Origin: Blastobasis lacticolella
Taxonomy: Eukaryota > Arthropoda > Insecta > Lepidoptera > Blastobasidae
Assembly: GCA_905147135.1 (NCBI GenBank)
Contig: LR990040.1
Coordinates: 22,891,857 to 22,955,856, forward strand
Reading direction: 5' to 3'
DNA length: 64,000 bases
The notes under the pieces were generated by a model. That model made no database searches, was not told where the DNA came from, and worked only from the letters and a program-made list of their open reading frames with translations. Both the position numbers and the translations under genes were made by a program. This document shows, piece by piece, positions 22,509 through 34,754 of this stretch (the stretch's first letter is position 1; every line of letters begins with the position of its first letter).

Positions 22509-22770
22509 ATCACATCCCATAACAGACCACTGCAGGACTTAGGGCCTCTCCCACGAAAGGGGACGTTATTGCCATTATCTCTACCCTTGGTAGGTGGGTT
22601 GGAGATGGCAGAGTTGTAAATATAATAATGTAATACGCTGCCCATTTTTCAGTATACGTAGACTCGATTTTTTGCCTCGAAAACATTAGTCGCCTTGTAC
22701 GACACCCACGAGTCTAAAGGGTTTGTGCTGTTCTATTCTGTCGGACACCACACGGCCAACCTACGCCTTA
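22509..22770. repeat. Interspersed repeat rep-B
   Basis: Unit of about 260 bp with 'CCACTGCAGGACTTAGGGCC', 'TTTGCCTCGAAAACATTAGT' and 'TTGTACGACACCCACGAG'. Other copies are at 33929-34190, 48822-49062, 57592-58128 (interrupted) and, in part, 61510-61775. It is non-coding and probably a LINE 3' region. Confidence 0.7.
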
Positions 22771-22904
22771 CCCACCGGCCACCTATGCCTACGGACCTGA
22801 AAAAAATACGAACCTAGACTCCAAAATCATGAGTCAAGCATAATTTTTTTATGACCAAACTATATTTTTTTAAGGAACATTTATTGTCTAGTAATTATCG
22901 TATC

Positions 22905-25095
22905 TTGCTACTTATACGTACTTGTACGGGATGGTGGAATAGTGAGGTGCAGGAAGCAGTTAGGGACAAAAAGCATGTTTCAAGAAATGGCAGCACAGTA
23001 ATTCACTATCGGATAAGGAAGTGTACTTGGGAGCAAAGCGGCGATCTAAAATGGCGGTGGCAAAAGCGCGATCGACCCAGCTGGCTCCGCTCTACGATGC
23101 GTTGGATTCTGTGGAGGGGCACAAGCTCGTCTACAAGCTGGCAAAATCGCGGAGTCGAGCCAGTCTGGATGTGATAAAGTGTGTTGCCATAAAAGGTACG
23201 GACGGCGTTTTGCTCACAAGCGCAAACTCTATCAAAGACCAGTGGTGCTGTCATTTCAAGGAACTGTCTAACGCGACCAATAACTACGTGCGACCACCAC
23301 AGCTTCCTGCAAACCTTGGCATGATAAGCCCGATTACCCCTGATGAGGTGGAGAGGTCTCTGGTACGTATGAAGGAAAAGCTATTGACCATGACGGAACA
23401 CCCATAGAAACCTGGAAAACAATGGGGACCCGGGGCGTGCTCTTGCTCACTGAGCTTTTCAACAGGATTGTAGCCACGGGGCTTATACCTGACGCGTGGC
23501 GCGTAAATATTATCACGCCAATCTATAAAGGAAAAGGCTGTGTGCAAGAGTGCGGCAGCTATCGAGGTATCAAACTTATGAGCCACACAATGAAGCTAAA
23601 TTCAAATTCAAATACAATTTTTTTTTTGCAGTAAATGTGGTAAGTATGTAGGTACAACATGATATTACAGAGTATTTAGTATACCATACCTCAAAGCAGA
23701 GCAGATATGCCCGTGGTAGGCTAATAACGAAGTCTTTTGATTACTTAATTTTGTTAAGCGATATAAGGCATAGGTAAAACGATTGATATTTTTACAAACT
23801 TCGTCAACCTGATCTTTCCATGTTAGGTTAGCATCGAGGTTTATCCCAAGAAACCTAGCCGAAGTGCAATTCGTTTTAGGTATTCCACTGTGTATTATAG
23901 ATAGCTATTTGAACGGATTATTGACCAGAAACTTCGCCAGGAATGCGCCCTGTCGGAATGCCAATACGGCTTCAGGCCGGACTGCAGCACCGTGGATCCA
24001 ATCTTTGCTCTCAGGGTCCTCCAGGAGTCCCATTGCAGTAGGAATCAACCGTTGTATTACCCATTTCTCGACCTGCAGAGGGCTTTCGACAGTGTCCCCT
24101 AGGAGATAATTTGGTGGGCTCTGAGTTCATAGTCTGTGCCCGAGGCGTACATTTGTATTAAATTAAAACCATCGTAGGTCATACTAATCCCTTCCCGATT
24201 ACTGTAGGTGTTCACCAGGGCTCTGTGCTGAGTCCTTACTTGTTTTGCATTGTGCTCGATGCCCTCTCAGCGGAAATTCAGGACATGCCTCCCTGGCTTA
24301 TGAAGTACGCTGACGACATTGTACTGGTGAGTAAGCTTAGGCAGGACCTTGAGACCAGGGTAAACACGTGGAAGGACGTGCTAGAAAACGGTGGTTTGAA
24401 ACTGAACGTCGCCAAAAAAGAGTATATGGCCAGCTGCAGCGCGGATCCCGACACCATCCGTATAGGTAACGAAACTGTAAATAGAACAGATAAATCTAAA
24501 TACCCCGGATCCGTGATGCACGAGTCTGGTGATATCGGCCCCGATGTCAAGTCCCGAATCTCTGCAGCTTAGGCCAAATGGCGAGAACTCACAGCAGTCA
24601 TCTGTGACTCTAAAATTCCTGTCAAGCTCAAAGGGCTTATATACGAGAGTATAATTAGACCTGTGATGCTCTATGGCTGCGAGACATGGCCAGCGTTCGC
24701 GATCTTCACGCCAACAAAATGAAAATGCTGCGCTGGATGTGCAGAATTAAACAGCTCGATCGAGTACGTAATGAATACATCCGTGGCAGCCTTGGCGTGA
24801 AGGATATCGCAGACAAGATCGAGGAGGCTCGCCTGCGCTGGTTTGGTCACGTGTTGCGTAAGCCTCAGGGATACGTGGAGAATAGGTGCCTGAACCTGCC
24901 GGTATCAGGAAAGAGGGCCGTGGGCGACCCAAGAAACGATAGATTGACATCGCTGAGTCGAATGCGAGAGCCAACGGCTTACGACGCGAGGATGCCGAAG
25001 ACCGGGCGAAGTGGAGAAGAACTTGTAGGAAAGCGGACCCTGGCAGAGGCCGGGATAAGCGCTAGGACGACGATGATGATGAATTATCGTACCTT
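22905..25095 (+). pseudogene. RTE-clade LINE, decayed ORF2
   Basis: Frame-shifted remnants run in order. WWNSEVQEAVRD begins at about 22930, followed by the linker and reverse transcriptase start (YLGAKRRSKMAVAKARST, 23021). Then come PLYDALDSVEGHKLVYKLAK, AWRVNIITPIYKGKG near 23490-23530, the catalytic YADD box at 24306-24317, PVMLYGCETW near 24660, and RLRWFGHVLRKPQG at 24830-24870. The tail ends in ATG-rich microsatellite text near 25068-25082, typical of RTE 3' ends. Stops at 23405 and 24570 and a 280 bp insertion at 23598-23880 inactivate it. Confidence 0.85.
23598..23880 (-). repeat. Jockey/CR1-type LINE fragment inserted in the RTE copy
   Basis: On the minus strand the translation reads SARFLGINLDANLTWKDQVD and then CKNINRFTYALYRLTKLS. 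This is the post-thumb region of a jockey/CR1-type ORF2. It interrupts the RTE reading between SHTMK (23590) and LFERIIDQKLRQECAL (from 23908), so it is younger than the RTE insertion. Confidence 0.7.
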
Positions 25096-25099
25096 GCAT

Positions 25100-25843
25100 G
25101 CTTCAGAATGGTGTCCGTATTTTTTGCAGATCTATGCCTATGCCATAATTTATCACAAAATTTATTCTAGGCAAGTAGTTTCAGCGCGAAAAGGGAATTT
25201 TACTCGGACTACGTATTTACAAAAAATAATTGAGTATTCGAAAAATATCTTTAAACACAAATGCAGGAAACTTTACTATTATAAAGGAAGGTATAGAATA
25301 TTAGTCAATCAGGTAATCAATATTCAACGAAAGCTTAAATATAAAAGGCTACAACTATAATTCTAAAGATTCGATGTCGCTAACTAAAGGCAAAGACAAA
25401 GGCATTTATTTGTGACACAGGTAGGCATACAGATTTACAGTTTATGAGTTATATCTGTGTTAACCCCAATTGTCATACAAATGTTATAATTGTACAAAAT
25501 AAATCATAATAAATAATACTTATTATTTGTAGTCATTTTTAACATAACTCCAAGAGTTAATCGAATGACGTAGTTTTACACTAAAACAACAATTAGTGCG
25601 CTCAATATTGGAACAAGGCATTAGTAAATCAAAATAACAGGTAAATGTACCTTTCACCGACTAGATGAGAGGAAAATCTGTCTCCCTCTGACCGCGTTTA
25701 TTCTGGATGCGTCCCAGTCTAGGCACATATTCGTCCCGGTTACTAATCGATATTCCAACAGCCAGTCTAGCTGAAGGGAGTTCCTTGACACAGTGCGAAA
25801 AATTCATTTCCCATATCCATCGCAGTTTCAACAGGTTGTAACC
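25100..25843. other. 5' flank of gene B
   Basis: AT-rich sequence after the RTE tail. The reading frame that continues from the RTE to 25360 has no recognisable domain. The presumed gene B promoter and 5' UTR lie in the last few hundred bases. No TATA box is convincing. Confidence 0.35.
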
Positions 25844-26443
25844 ATGTCTGCCTTTACATTAGCATTATTGGCAAGTGCTTCGGTCGTATATTCGACACAA
25901 AGTGGTGTTATGGACGTGCCTGAAACTGTAGACCCGGATTTCTTGTATACATGTAGGAACAGAAATATAACGCCGATTATGTTCAAACGCATAGGAGAAT
26001 GCCCGGCCCCTGTTATGTTTACTGAAATGTATTTTCTTTGCATGTCCATATACTACCTCAACGATGCGCTGAACGAAACGACCAGCCTCAAAGTGATGTG
26101 TGTGGCGCATGTTATCCCAGAGCATAGCGATGACAGTCGTAAATACATGTCATTGGACTTGATGATTCCTCACAATCCAATAATATGTGCGAACATAAGT
26201 TTTGTGCCAGAGGAAATTATTGACAAGACTACGAAATTATTCTGCCGTCATTTCCAGTACGGATGGTCCATGTTAAGGACTCAAGTTGGCTCGACGAGAG
26301 GTCTGCCAACGGTGAAGGAGCTGATGGAGGCCGGGGACGTCATTCCCGATCCAAAACATTTTACTAATAAGAAGAAGGAAGTAACGGTGGATTCTAAATT
26401 AGGTAAGGAAATAGAAAATAAATATTCCAGGACAAAAATATAG
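25844..26443 (+). CDS. Gene B: secreted Cys-rich protein, paralogue of gene A
   Basis: The ATG at 25844 has a good context (ACCATGT) and opens directly on a signal peptide (MSAFTLALLASASVVYS). The in-frame ATG at 25793 would bury this signal, so I reject it. The 199-residue product has Cys at 37, 53, 66, 86, 115 and 134. Gene A has Cys at 36, 53, 66, 103, 134 and 153. The 13-residue gap between the second and third Cys and the 19-residue gap before the last are the same in both. Both also share NPI/DPI-x-C and VPEE followed by FC..., and LFCRHFQYGW aligns with FFCKYYLWGM. NxS/T sites lie at 41, 77 and 117. It lacks gene A's long low-complexity stalk. A GTAAG donor at 26403 in phase 1 could splice to a further exon, but an AATAAA at 26475 argues for ending here. 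Function unknown; extracellular or luminal by signal peptide. Confidence 0.75.
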   Translation: MSAFTLALLASASVVYSTQSGVMDVPETVDPDFLYTCRNRNITPIMFKRIGECPAPVMFTEMYFLCMSIYYLNDALNETTSLKVMCVAHVIPEHSDDSRKYMSLDLMIPHNPIICANISFVPEEIIDKTTKLFCRHFQYGWSMLRTQVGSTRGLPTVKELMEAGDVIPDPKHFTNKKKEVTVDSKLGKEIENKYSRTKI

Positions 26444-26474
26444 ACAATACTGCGAATTCCAAAATTGAGGGGGA

Positions 26475-26480
26475 AATAAA
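26475..26480 (+). promoter_or_regulatory. Candidate poly(A) signal of gene B
   Basis: AATAAA lies 32 bases after the gene B stop codon, a normal distance for an insect gene without further exons. Confidence 0.45.
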
Positions 26481-27683
26481 AAAATAGTTATTGTATATAG
26501 CCCGAGGTTAGGCTGTATCGGGTATCCAATGCGTGGCAGTATTTAGTCTGTTCATTGTTTCATTGTCAACACCAGTACAGGCTGTATGAGACTAACGTCC
26601 ACACTGCTAGCAGGCATCCAACCTTTCTAAGTGTGGTTAATGTGTCCTCATATATAATTTCTACATCAGAATGACCTTTTTGGGAATTTTGTATTTATTT
26701 ATTTAATTCAAAGTATATTTTGTATCTGAACACAAAACCCGGATGGGTATGTCTGTGTCTACCTGGCTATTTATTACAAAACATACTCTTTCACTACAAA
26801 ATCGCAATTTCTAAGTTTAACGGATAAACACCCTCATTATCAATATCCATTTTTCATTCCAATAATACATTGTGTTTTCTCAACACAACACCACAATACT
26901 AATGTAAACAAATCAAAACACAATGATAAGAGTACACTTGGGGGTAAAGCGCGCTCCACATGTGGACAGTTCCGCGGGAACACGAGAATGTAGAGGGAGT
27001 ATTCGTGTAGTCCCGTGCATGTTTGGCATGTCTCGCCTATTTCATAGACTAAGTAGATATACTCGTAGTTTGTTGTCGTCTCAATTCGATCGATTTTATA
27101 TTTATATTTCTAGCGTTTTTTCCCGTAACAGGTTCGGGGTACACTTGACCATGATCCAGGATATTAGTAGATCAAGTAATTGCAGTAGAGAAGCTGCCAT
27201 CACCTCTGTGACCCTGTTTACAGTAGATTACCGATATTACACCGATGATTCGATAAAATGTCGCGCGTTTTGACACCACCACATCCCTAATAGGCAAGAA
27301 TGTAGAGGGTCCGCCGGAAGTTTCGGCGAACATGTGGAGCGCGCTTAACTTGTGCTCTGATCGGTGCCAAACAATTTCAGTCTACCCACCTCAAAAAAGT
27401 AAAGATACTAGGTACAACAATAATGTTGGTTTGTGGCGCACCGGGCGAAAGAGTTCGATGATATTGCGATTTTTAAGTTAGATAGAGAGCGATATACACA
27501 CTCTGCACAGTTCTTTGTTACCTCGCTTTTAGTTGTATACATGGTGTTAGTTTTTATAATTTACATTCGGAATAGTGTGAATAGGTAATATAAGTGGTTA
27601 GGTAGGCATTATAGCGAATTATAAGGTTGCTGTTTTATTCCTGGGTAACTATTACACAATCATTTAATTATTGTTTAGGGTAT
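26481..27683. other. Spacer with SINE-A fragment
   Basis: Mostly unique sequence. A reverse SINE-A fragment lies at 27146-27238 ('GACCATGATCCAGGAT', then 'CACCTCTGTGACCCTGTTTA'). The 116-codon frame at 26923-27273 overlaps this SINE and is not a gene. Confidence 0.45.
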
Positions 27684-29990
27684 TTAGGATGAAAATATAT
27701 ATTTTTTAAACATGCGTACAAAATATTTGGTACCGTACTTCGTTCTTAATTCCATAGGGAGCTTGTTGAGTAAGCTAGGCAACATATATGATGACACTTT
27801 TGTGCCATACATATTTTTATAGGGTGGTGACATCCATATTGGTACATTTTTACGCGCATTTCTAGTCTGAGTAGCATTTTTATAACATTTATTGAAATTA
27901 TATCTATCTATATCTATATTAGCCCGAATCATCCCACTGCTGGGCAAAGGCCAGCTTCCTCGACCACCCGATTCCTCGATTTGATTATTGAAATTACTTT
28001 TAATAAATTTAAAGACTTCATTGAGGTTCGACATTGTGTTAGTGGTTGTCCAGTCGATGTTTTTAAGTTCCAGGTCCAAACTTTTTACTATTTATTATTT
28101 TCATGGTTTTTGGCCCACCTGTATATTGTGTGGGCACACCAAAGATATTGCCGTCATACAGTGATCCGCCAGTACTGTGTTGATAACGGCCAAGTGCATT
28201 TCATACTCAGATTTTGCAAAACTATTATCTATGCATGACTTTGTTACAGTGTCCTTATACTTAGCTGTACGAGTGTGGTCACTTATTCCCTGCGCGAATC
28301 CGAATTCGTGTAGTGAGTTGATGTATTCATTTCGCGTATTTGTGCATATTGAGAGATCAATGTTTATGTCTCGAAGAATTAGGTTCGAGGTTTTAGCGTA
28401 TTGTTTTAATATGCGACTTAACTCGTCAATGAAAAGACGTTTATTTTGGTCTGGTGTTCTACATATGAAACAAATGTGTATAGGTTTTATGTGGTTTTCG
28501 CGAGTCAGTGTTCCATGTATGCACTCGAAACTATTTATTTTGACTATCTTGCGGGTGAAAGTAAAGTTACTTTTTATATTTTAAAGTATAATGCCCACCT
28601 GCGACCACTTTGCAATTCACAATAGGTACTGTGTGTAACCATCAAACCTATACAGACATGCTATGTTTTCGGAGATGTCAACTTCGGTTAGGATAATTAT
28701 GTCGACTGATTGATTAGCTTTAATTATATATTCTAGCTGATAATAATTTTTAATTAACGATCTTATGTTTGTGTGTAAGAATGTTATTTTATGTTTAGAG
28801 TTAGGTAATATGCTGATAAAAGAATTTATGTTAGGGATGTGGGCGTGTTCTTGAATATTAGTGTCTATATTCATATCATTTAGGGAGTTATTATTTGGTT
28901 AAATAAACTAACTATACTGGTAAGGGTCAGTTAAAGGGTTTTATTTTAGATAATTAGTTATTATACAAACATTTATAAAAAATTATATTATTTGATAATT
29001 AGTTTTTCTATGTCATTGACATTCCTAATGTTGAAAATTTTATCACCTTCTTCTTTTCGTACTAATATTCTTCCTTCAGTGCACCATATAAACTTATATG
29101 TATCTTTTAGTTTTTCCTTGGTTTGCCATAGTAAGTTTTTGGCATAAGAAGATAATGCTTCGCGAATGTACACTTTCGATGATTTGAAGTTAGGGTTGAT
29201 GTCAGAAGCCAGTTTTATTACTGTGGGTGATTTATACTCAACTTCATTATCTTCTTTTCCATCTTTCCGTACCTTAGAGTTCTTGGTGCGGTAAGCTGTT
29301 ATCACATCATCCTTTGGAACGCCAATTTTCTCAGTTACTTCGATGACCATGTCATCAATTTTCTCATTCAGTTAAGTAGGTATTCCGACAATTTCCAGAG
29401 TTCACTAAGTTTCGCCTGCTCCATCTCAGCTAACTTTTGTTCCAGTACTCGGCAGCTCAACTCTAAATTGGTGCATCTATTAGTAACACTTGTTAATTTA
29501 TTGTGCAAACCTTTATTTACTCTCCAGTGCTGCAAGTTTTTTCTCATTGTCATCGTATTTATTGCTCAGGAATTGTATAGAGTTCTACAGCAACGTGATT
29601 TCTTCCTTAAATATGTTGGTGATTTCAGCTTTGTCCACTGCAGATATGTGACAATTGGTAGATGAGTTGTGTTCCTTTGGAGTAAGAGGAGTAGATTCAT
29701 CCACTGTTTCAGGAATAATGACCGACAGCCTCTTCGGATTTTTGTTGCATTTCCGGCATACCCAATGTGTGACTGTGAGATTTTCAACTGATATTCCGGC
29801 ACATTCTCCATGACGCTACTTACGACACTTTGTACACTCAATGCCAGGAGAGCGCTTAGTTACGGTGATATTACAATCTACACATTTAACAGGTATTGTT
29901 TGTTACGAAATTTATACTGTGTGGGTAGATAAATAATAATAAATTTATGTTTACGTCTGAAGTTGACAAGCCACCAGGCGAGACTGTGAT
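27684..29990 (-). pseudogene. LINE with PHD-finger ORF1 and APE endonuclease, decayed
   Basis: Read on the minus strand. A PHD-type zinc finger spans about 29886-29745 (CVDC, then CTKC, then THWVCRKC). A coiled-coil segment follows at 29553-29368 (LELSCRVLEQKLAEMEQAK), then an ORF1 C-terminal nucleic-acid-binding-like domain at 29350-28988. The start of an AP endonuclease follows at 28874-28617 (ITFLHTNIRSL, then DIIILTEVD), and its continuation at 28560-28090. The linker KNIDWTTTNTMSNLNEVFKF (28064) is joined to an ORF2 C-terminus (LPSLLNKLPMELRTKYG) at 27790-27684, so the reverse transcriptase is deleted. A rep-C-like scrap sits at 27905-27985. Confidence 0.75.
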
Positions 29991-32900
29991 TCTGGGTCTT
30001 CTGTTGGTTTGTGTTTTTTTTTAACCGGGGGTCATAAGTATACACTATTAACTTCTTCGTCTGTTTTAGTTGTTCTTGTTCTTCAAACTTATTTTTGTTC
30101 GGGGTCGGGATACCTAATTGTACCCAGTAGCCTCGTCAAATAATAATAAAAAAAAGGAAGCGATAAATTCAGTCATTTGGTGCAAAACATAACAAGTCTT
30201 TAGTTAAACGTTAGTTAGTTAAAAGTTAAGCTAAACATACTATAAAATCTAAAGATCTCCCTTTTTACATGTGTTTATAATTACTCAAAACTGGATGTTC
30301 TAACGTAAAAAACAAACACGTTCAGTCTGACGGTCGTTTCAGACTAAAGAGTGATGCAAAATGGCCGACTATTAGCGGCAACAACACTTGTCTAGTGTGC
30401 GTAGTTACTTGTTTTAAAGGGGGGGCCCGTTATGCCTCGCGACCCGGTTATGCCCCCTTTCCTCTACATATTTTTGTACACCGTGAGTATTTATTATATG
30501 ATTTGTAAAAATTATCATCATCAACATCATACAGTCTATTGCTGGACTTGAGCTTCCCCTGCATCAGTGGTGGGTTTAGCCAAGCGGATGGGAGACTAGT
30601 GCTAAGAAATGAAATAAAGCCTCGCTGCCCATTTTCTGGTATTCGTAAGGTGGCCCGCCTCACTGAGCCCACAGAAAACTAGCTATGTGGTCCGCGTCAA
30701 GCTACATTATGCTGAGAACCCACTGGCAAACCAATAATAATTGTCTCAGTGTTTTATGTATCTCAATGCAAAATCATAAGTGCACGACTTACTTAAGAAT
30801 TATATTCCTTTGCACTACTGTGCAGTAATTGCTAAACGGATTTTATAACATTCATGAATTAAATTTTTATTTATTTTATAAAAATATATTAGGGGTAAAG
30901 AACGAGTTATTTAGGCTTCATGAACAGCAAATTCTTCCTTCTTTTAGCAAACTGATTTTGTCTTATGATGCACTAAATGCCGATCTCTTTAGATTCAGCA
31001 CTATATTCAGTACGTATTACAGTAGACCTACATGGCAATATTTACTACAACGCATGCGTGTCAAATGTGTCAAAGAATAAAAAGGACGGAGCCGCAAGAA
31101 TGCGCGTGGGTGCGTTTTCAGTGTGTTCGATTATGTGTGATTTCCATAGAAACCGATGACAGCTCAAAGAATTTTATGTCACGCACTAACGAATGTCACG
31201 CACAACCGTACGGTGCTGCGTTCCAGTGTGCGAATCACCTAAATAATAATGGGCAATGACTGACAAGGACAGATTATCCAATCGATATTGCCATATCCAC
31301 ACTTTATAATTTCTACCACTGTCAGTCGATTCGGACTTAGCGTGGTCCTATTATAGTAGGTTTTACTTACGTAATTAATTTTTTTACTTACGTTTATTTT
31401 TTTACCTTTTCAGAGATGCACAATTCGAAGATGGTCATGGACTTGCTTCAACAGAAAGGATACTTTTAAAAAGGAAAAATATTACAGCTGTTTGAATGGC
31501 AAACACTTTTCTATCAAAACCTTTACTATTTTAGGTAACAAAACAATTTATCGTGTTTCGTAATTTATATTACAAGTCCAAAAATATTGTGTCCAGCAGT
31601 GGAGATCCATTGTATTGAGATATTTAGAGATCTACTGTATTGGAGCTATATTTTTTAGACTACAGGTATAGTCTATCTCAAATAAAATTTTCACCTCTCC
31701 AGCACGAAAAGGGCGTGAGAACTCGCAGGAAAAACGAATTTTATGCACTTAAGAGGTAAAGTTATTTGAATTTCAATGTTGGTTTGTTCAGAAACTCATT
31801 TTGGCCTATTAAAGTAACATATTAATTGGTCTATTATTATATGTAAAATCTTGTATCATTAGGCACAACATTTTCTACCTCTATTATTTATTAAAATTGT
31901 GTGTATTAATTAATATAATTAATTAAAATATATAATTTCATATAATTATGATACTATTGCCTTTTTAAGGAAATATTGCCTCTTACAAAAAATGCTAAAA
32001 TGTAAACATTAATATCGCTTACTTATAAAAATCACGTTTAGTTTTCATAAAAACCTAAGCAGTACAATTTCCGAACGCAACATCTGATGAAAAAAATAAA
32101 CTTACAAAACAGAATAGCCCGGTAATAATCAGTGGTAATATCGGAAATCAGGGACAAGTGAAAAGTTGTGTGTTTAACCCTTAAATGCTGTAGGGAAATT
32201 ATTTTCCACCTGACTGTGTTCTAGTTACCTATAAGGTTTTAATGTCTAAAGTGAATTAAATTTACTTTATTTTTGGCAACACATTTTCCAAATGACATTA
32301 CCCTAACGTCAAAGTAATGACATAACTGACAGTTCAATTTTTTTAAAAGATTTTGTGGCAAAAATCGGTTGTAGTTAGTGTTTTTTATCTGACCATCAGA
32401 AAAACTTATCTCAAGCTTAAAATATTATATTTTTTATTAATTTTTACAATATCTCCATTTAATTAATTATAAAACATAAAAACTGTGTCGCCATGTCGTT
32501 TATGTAAGCTAGCTGCATATGTAACTTTGTAATGTGTAATGTAATGTGTGGCAACTACGGAACCCTAAGCTATACTTCATTAGACACGACACGTCTTGGC
32601 TGGTTTTTCGTTTTGACGTACTAGGCATATAAAAGTAGTTTCATGACGTCGACGGAAAATTGGTTTGAGACAAAGTATAGGGAGTCTGTACATAGTATCA
32701 CAGATATGACTATTCAGGCCCTACTACAAATATATGTGGTCTATGAAAATAGCATTGTAATACTTTATTTTAATTATATTCGCCAGTATATATATAGTAA
32801 CGTATAAAGTATTTAAAACTTTTAATTATTTACGAAAACATATCGCAGATGACTGTGATCTGTTTCCAATAAAATGGGAACTCAAAGAGGGTTTTGAAAA

Positions 32901-33335
32901 TGTATAAATTTGGGCATCATAAATATTTTAAACTTGTAGTAGTAGTAGTAGTAGTAGTAATTTCACTTAAGTAGTACCTAGGTATATATTTCAGGTATTT
33001 TTAGTGAAACTTCGAATATCACATACCTAGTGACACTAGTTTAAGTTGTATTTATAGGTTTTAAGACATTCGTGGTTATTTATTATACTTCCATCGCACA
33101 TGTTATTTACCACCAAATGGGTTTATTACCACCAAATACCACAACATGTGCCATGAAAGTGAAGTAAATAGTATTTATCGTGTTTAATGTATAATATAAA
33201 AATATCGATACCATGTAGTAGTGTTGTATGAAACGCCATGGTGGCGCCATTTCTATAAGGCTTGTTACGTTCCCACATAACAACAAAACCGCGCATAAGT
33301 GTTACTGCGGAAATCTCCTAAAACTAGGGCATTGC
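29991..33335. other. AT-rich region without recognised gene
   Basis: About 3.3 kb. A repeat scrap at 30500-30665 carries 'CATCATCAACATCATACAGT' and a LINE-tail-like word. The stretch 31256-31350 shares 'TTGCCATATCCACACTTTAT' and 'TAGCGTGGTCCTATTATAGT' with 52951-53042, and 31785-31900 matches 7695-7800. A (GTA)8 microsatellite lies at 32936-32959. The small frames here (60-85 codons) have no motif. Confidence 0.4.
32936..32959. repeat. (GTA)8 microsatellite
   Basis: Eight uninterrupted GTA units. It is likely polymorphic. Confidence 0.9.
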
Positions 33336-33597
33336 ATTTGACGAGCTGAGTGGTTCAATAGTCAATGTGCCACGCAAGAGGTCCCGGGTTCGATTCCTGG
33401 CCGGGCAGAAATTTAAATGATGAATTTTAATTTCTGTTACGGGTCTGGGTGTTCTATGTTTAATAAGTATATATTAAAATAAAAGTATTTAAGTAGTATA
33501 TCAGTTATCTAGCACCCTTTGTACAAGGTTTGCTTAGTTCGAGGCTAGATGGTGCTGTGTGAATTTGTCCACGAATATTTATTTATTTATTGCGCCA
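33336..33597 (+). repeat. SINE-B copy (tRNA-derived)
   Basis: The head has a B box GGGTTCGATTCC at about 33386-33397. The body and (TTTA)n tail match 22050-22283, including 'TTTCTGTTACGGGTCTGG'. Part of the A-box region is deleted relative to the first copy. Confidence 0.78.
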
Positions 33598-33928
33598 GCA
33601 TTTCACCAGCTATGGAGTTTGAACAGCACAAGTTGTATGGACAGCACAATGTGCCGTGTTGCAACGGCCTAGCCGCCTAGAATAAGCAAGTCAATCTTGG
33701 GTCTAATATCAAGTTAGTAGGAACCTAATTAATGTAATTTTTAAACAGTAATTAAAGGAATAATAAAGATAATTTTTGGTTTCTATTGCATCCTTCGGCT
33801 ATGACTTTCGTAATTCACACACATTCACATTTTCTAGCTCAGTGGGCTGATTACGTTACTCTGTTGCCAACAATTTTTTGATTTCAATGATTGAATTGTT
33901 ACCTTTGCGATAACGTGTGATTCATTAT

Positions 33929-34190
33929 CACAGCCCATAACAGTCCACTGCAGGACTTAAGGCCTTTCCCACGAAAGGGAAGGTTATTGCCATAATCTGC
34001 ACGCTTGGCTGGCGGGTTGGAGATCGCAGTGTTGTAAATATAACAATGGAAAACGCTGCTGTCCATTTTCCAGTCCACGGAGACTCTAAGATCTTTTGCC
34101 TCGAAAACATTAGTCGCCTTGTACGACACCCACGAGTGTAAGGGGTTGGTGCTATTCTACTCTGCCGGGCACCACTCGGCAAAACGTATG
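33929..34190. repeat. Interspersed repeat rep-B
   Basis: Close match to 22509-22770 ('CCACTGCAGGACTTAAGGCC', then 'TTGTACGACACCCACGAG'). The overlapping minus-strand frames of 76 and 107 codons are shadows. Confidence 0.7.
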
Positions 34191-34754
34191 ATTGCTTGAT
34201 GACAATTTGAAATATTGAAATTAGAGAATTATTGGCAACAGAGTTACGCAATTAGCTTACAGGTCCCCACAACTGGTGCTATTTCAGTATTGTATTATTA
34301 TTATAGTATTATTATAGTATTATTTGAGGGATGCTGGGCTGGGGCATGTTTGTTCGAAGGAGTGTCTATTCTGTAAACATGTTTTCAAACTGTATTATGA
34401 TTTTCAGTTGCAAATTATATTTTAACATTAATCAGAAAATGTCGTAAACGATACTGATTTAACTACAGAGTTTGCTAAATAAGACGTTGTAATTGTTCTC
34501 ACTAAAAAGTCACAGGTGTGAAAAGTAGAGAATTCACCTCTGAAATAAAACTGTCTTAGTCTTGGGCGGCTCAAACCACACGCTTCTCTTAGGCCTCTAC
34601 ATAACCAAGTAAGTTTTTACTGTAGACTCCCTCGCTACGCTTAAGATGCAATATGCCGCACATAATGGAAGACACTGCTTTATTCCTTTGGTGTATAATC
34701 TACTATTGTCTTAACTTGATACGGTCTAGCCTGCGGCGGTCACGAATATTATTT

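Noticed and set aside
25793..25843. Upstream in-frame ATG as the gene B start
   Set aside because: It would place 17 polar residues before a clear signal peptide. The ATG at 25844 has the better context.
26403..26430. Tiny intron GTAAGG...TTCCAG in gene B
   Set aside because: About 28 bases is below any normal insect intron length, and the frame is open across it.
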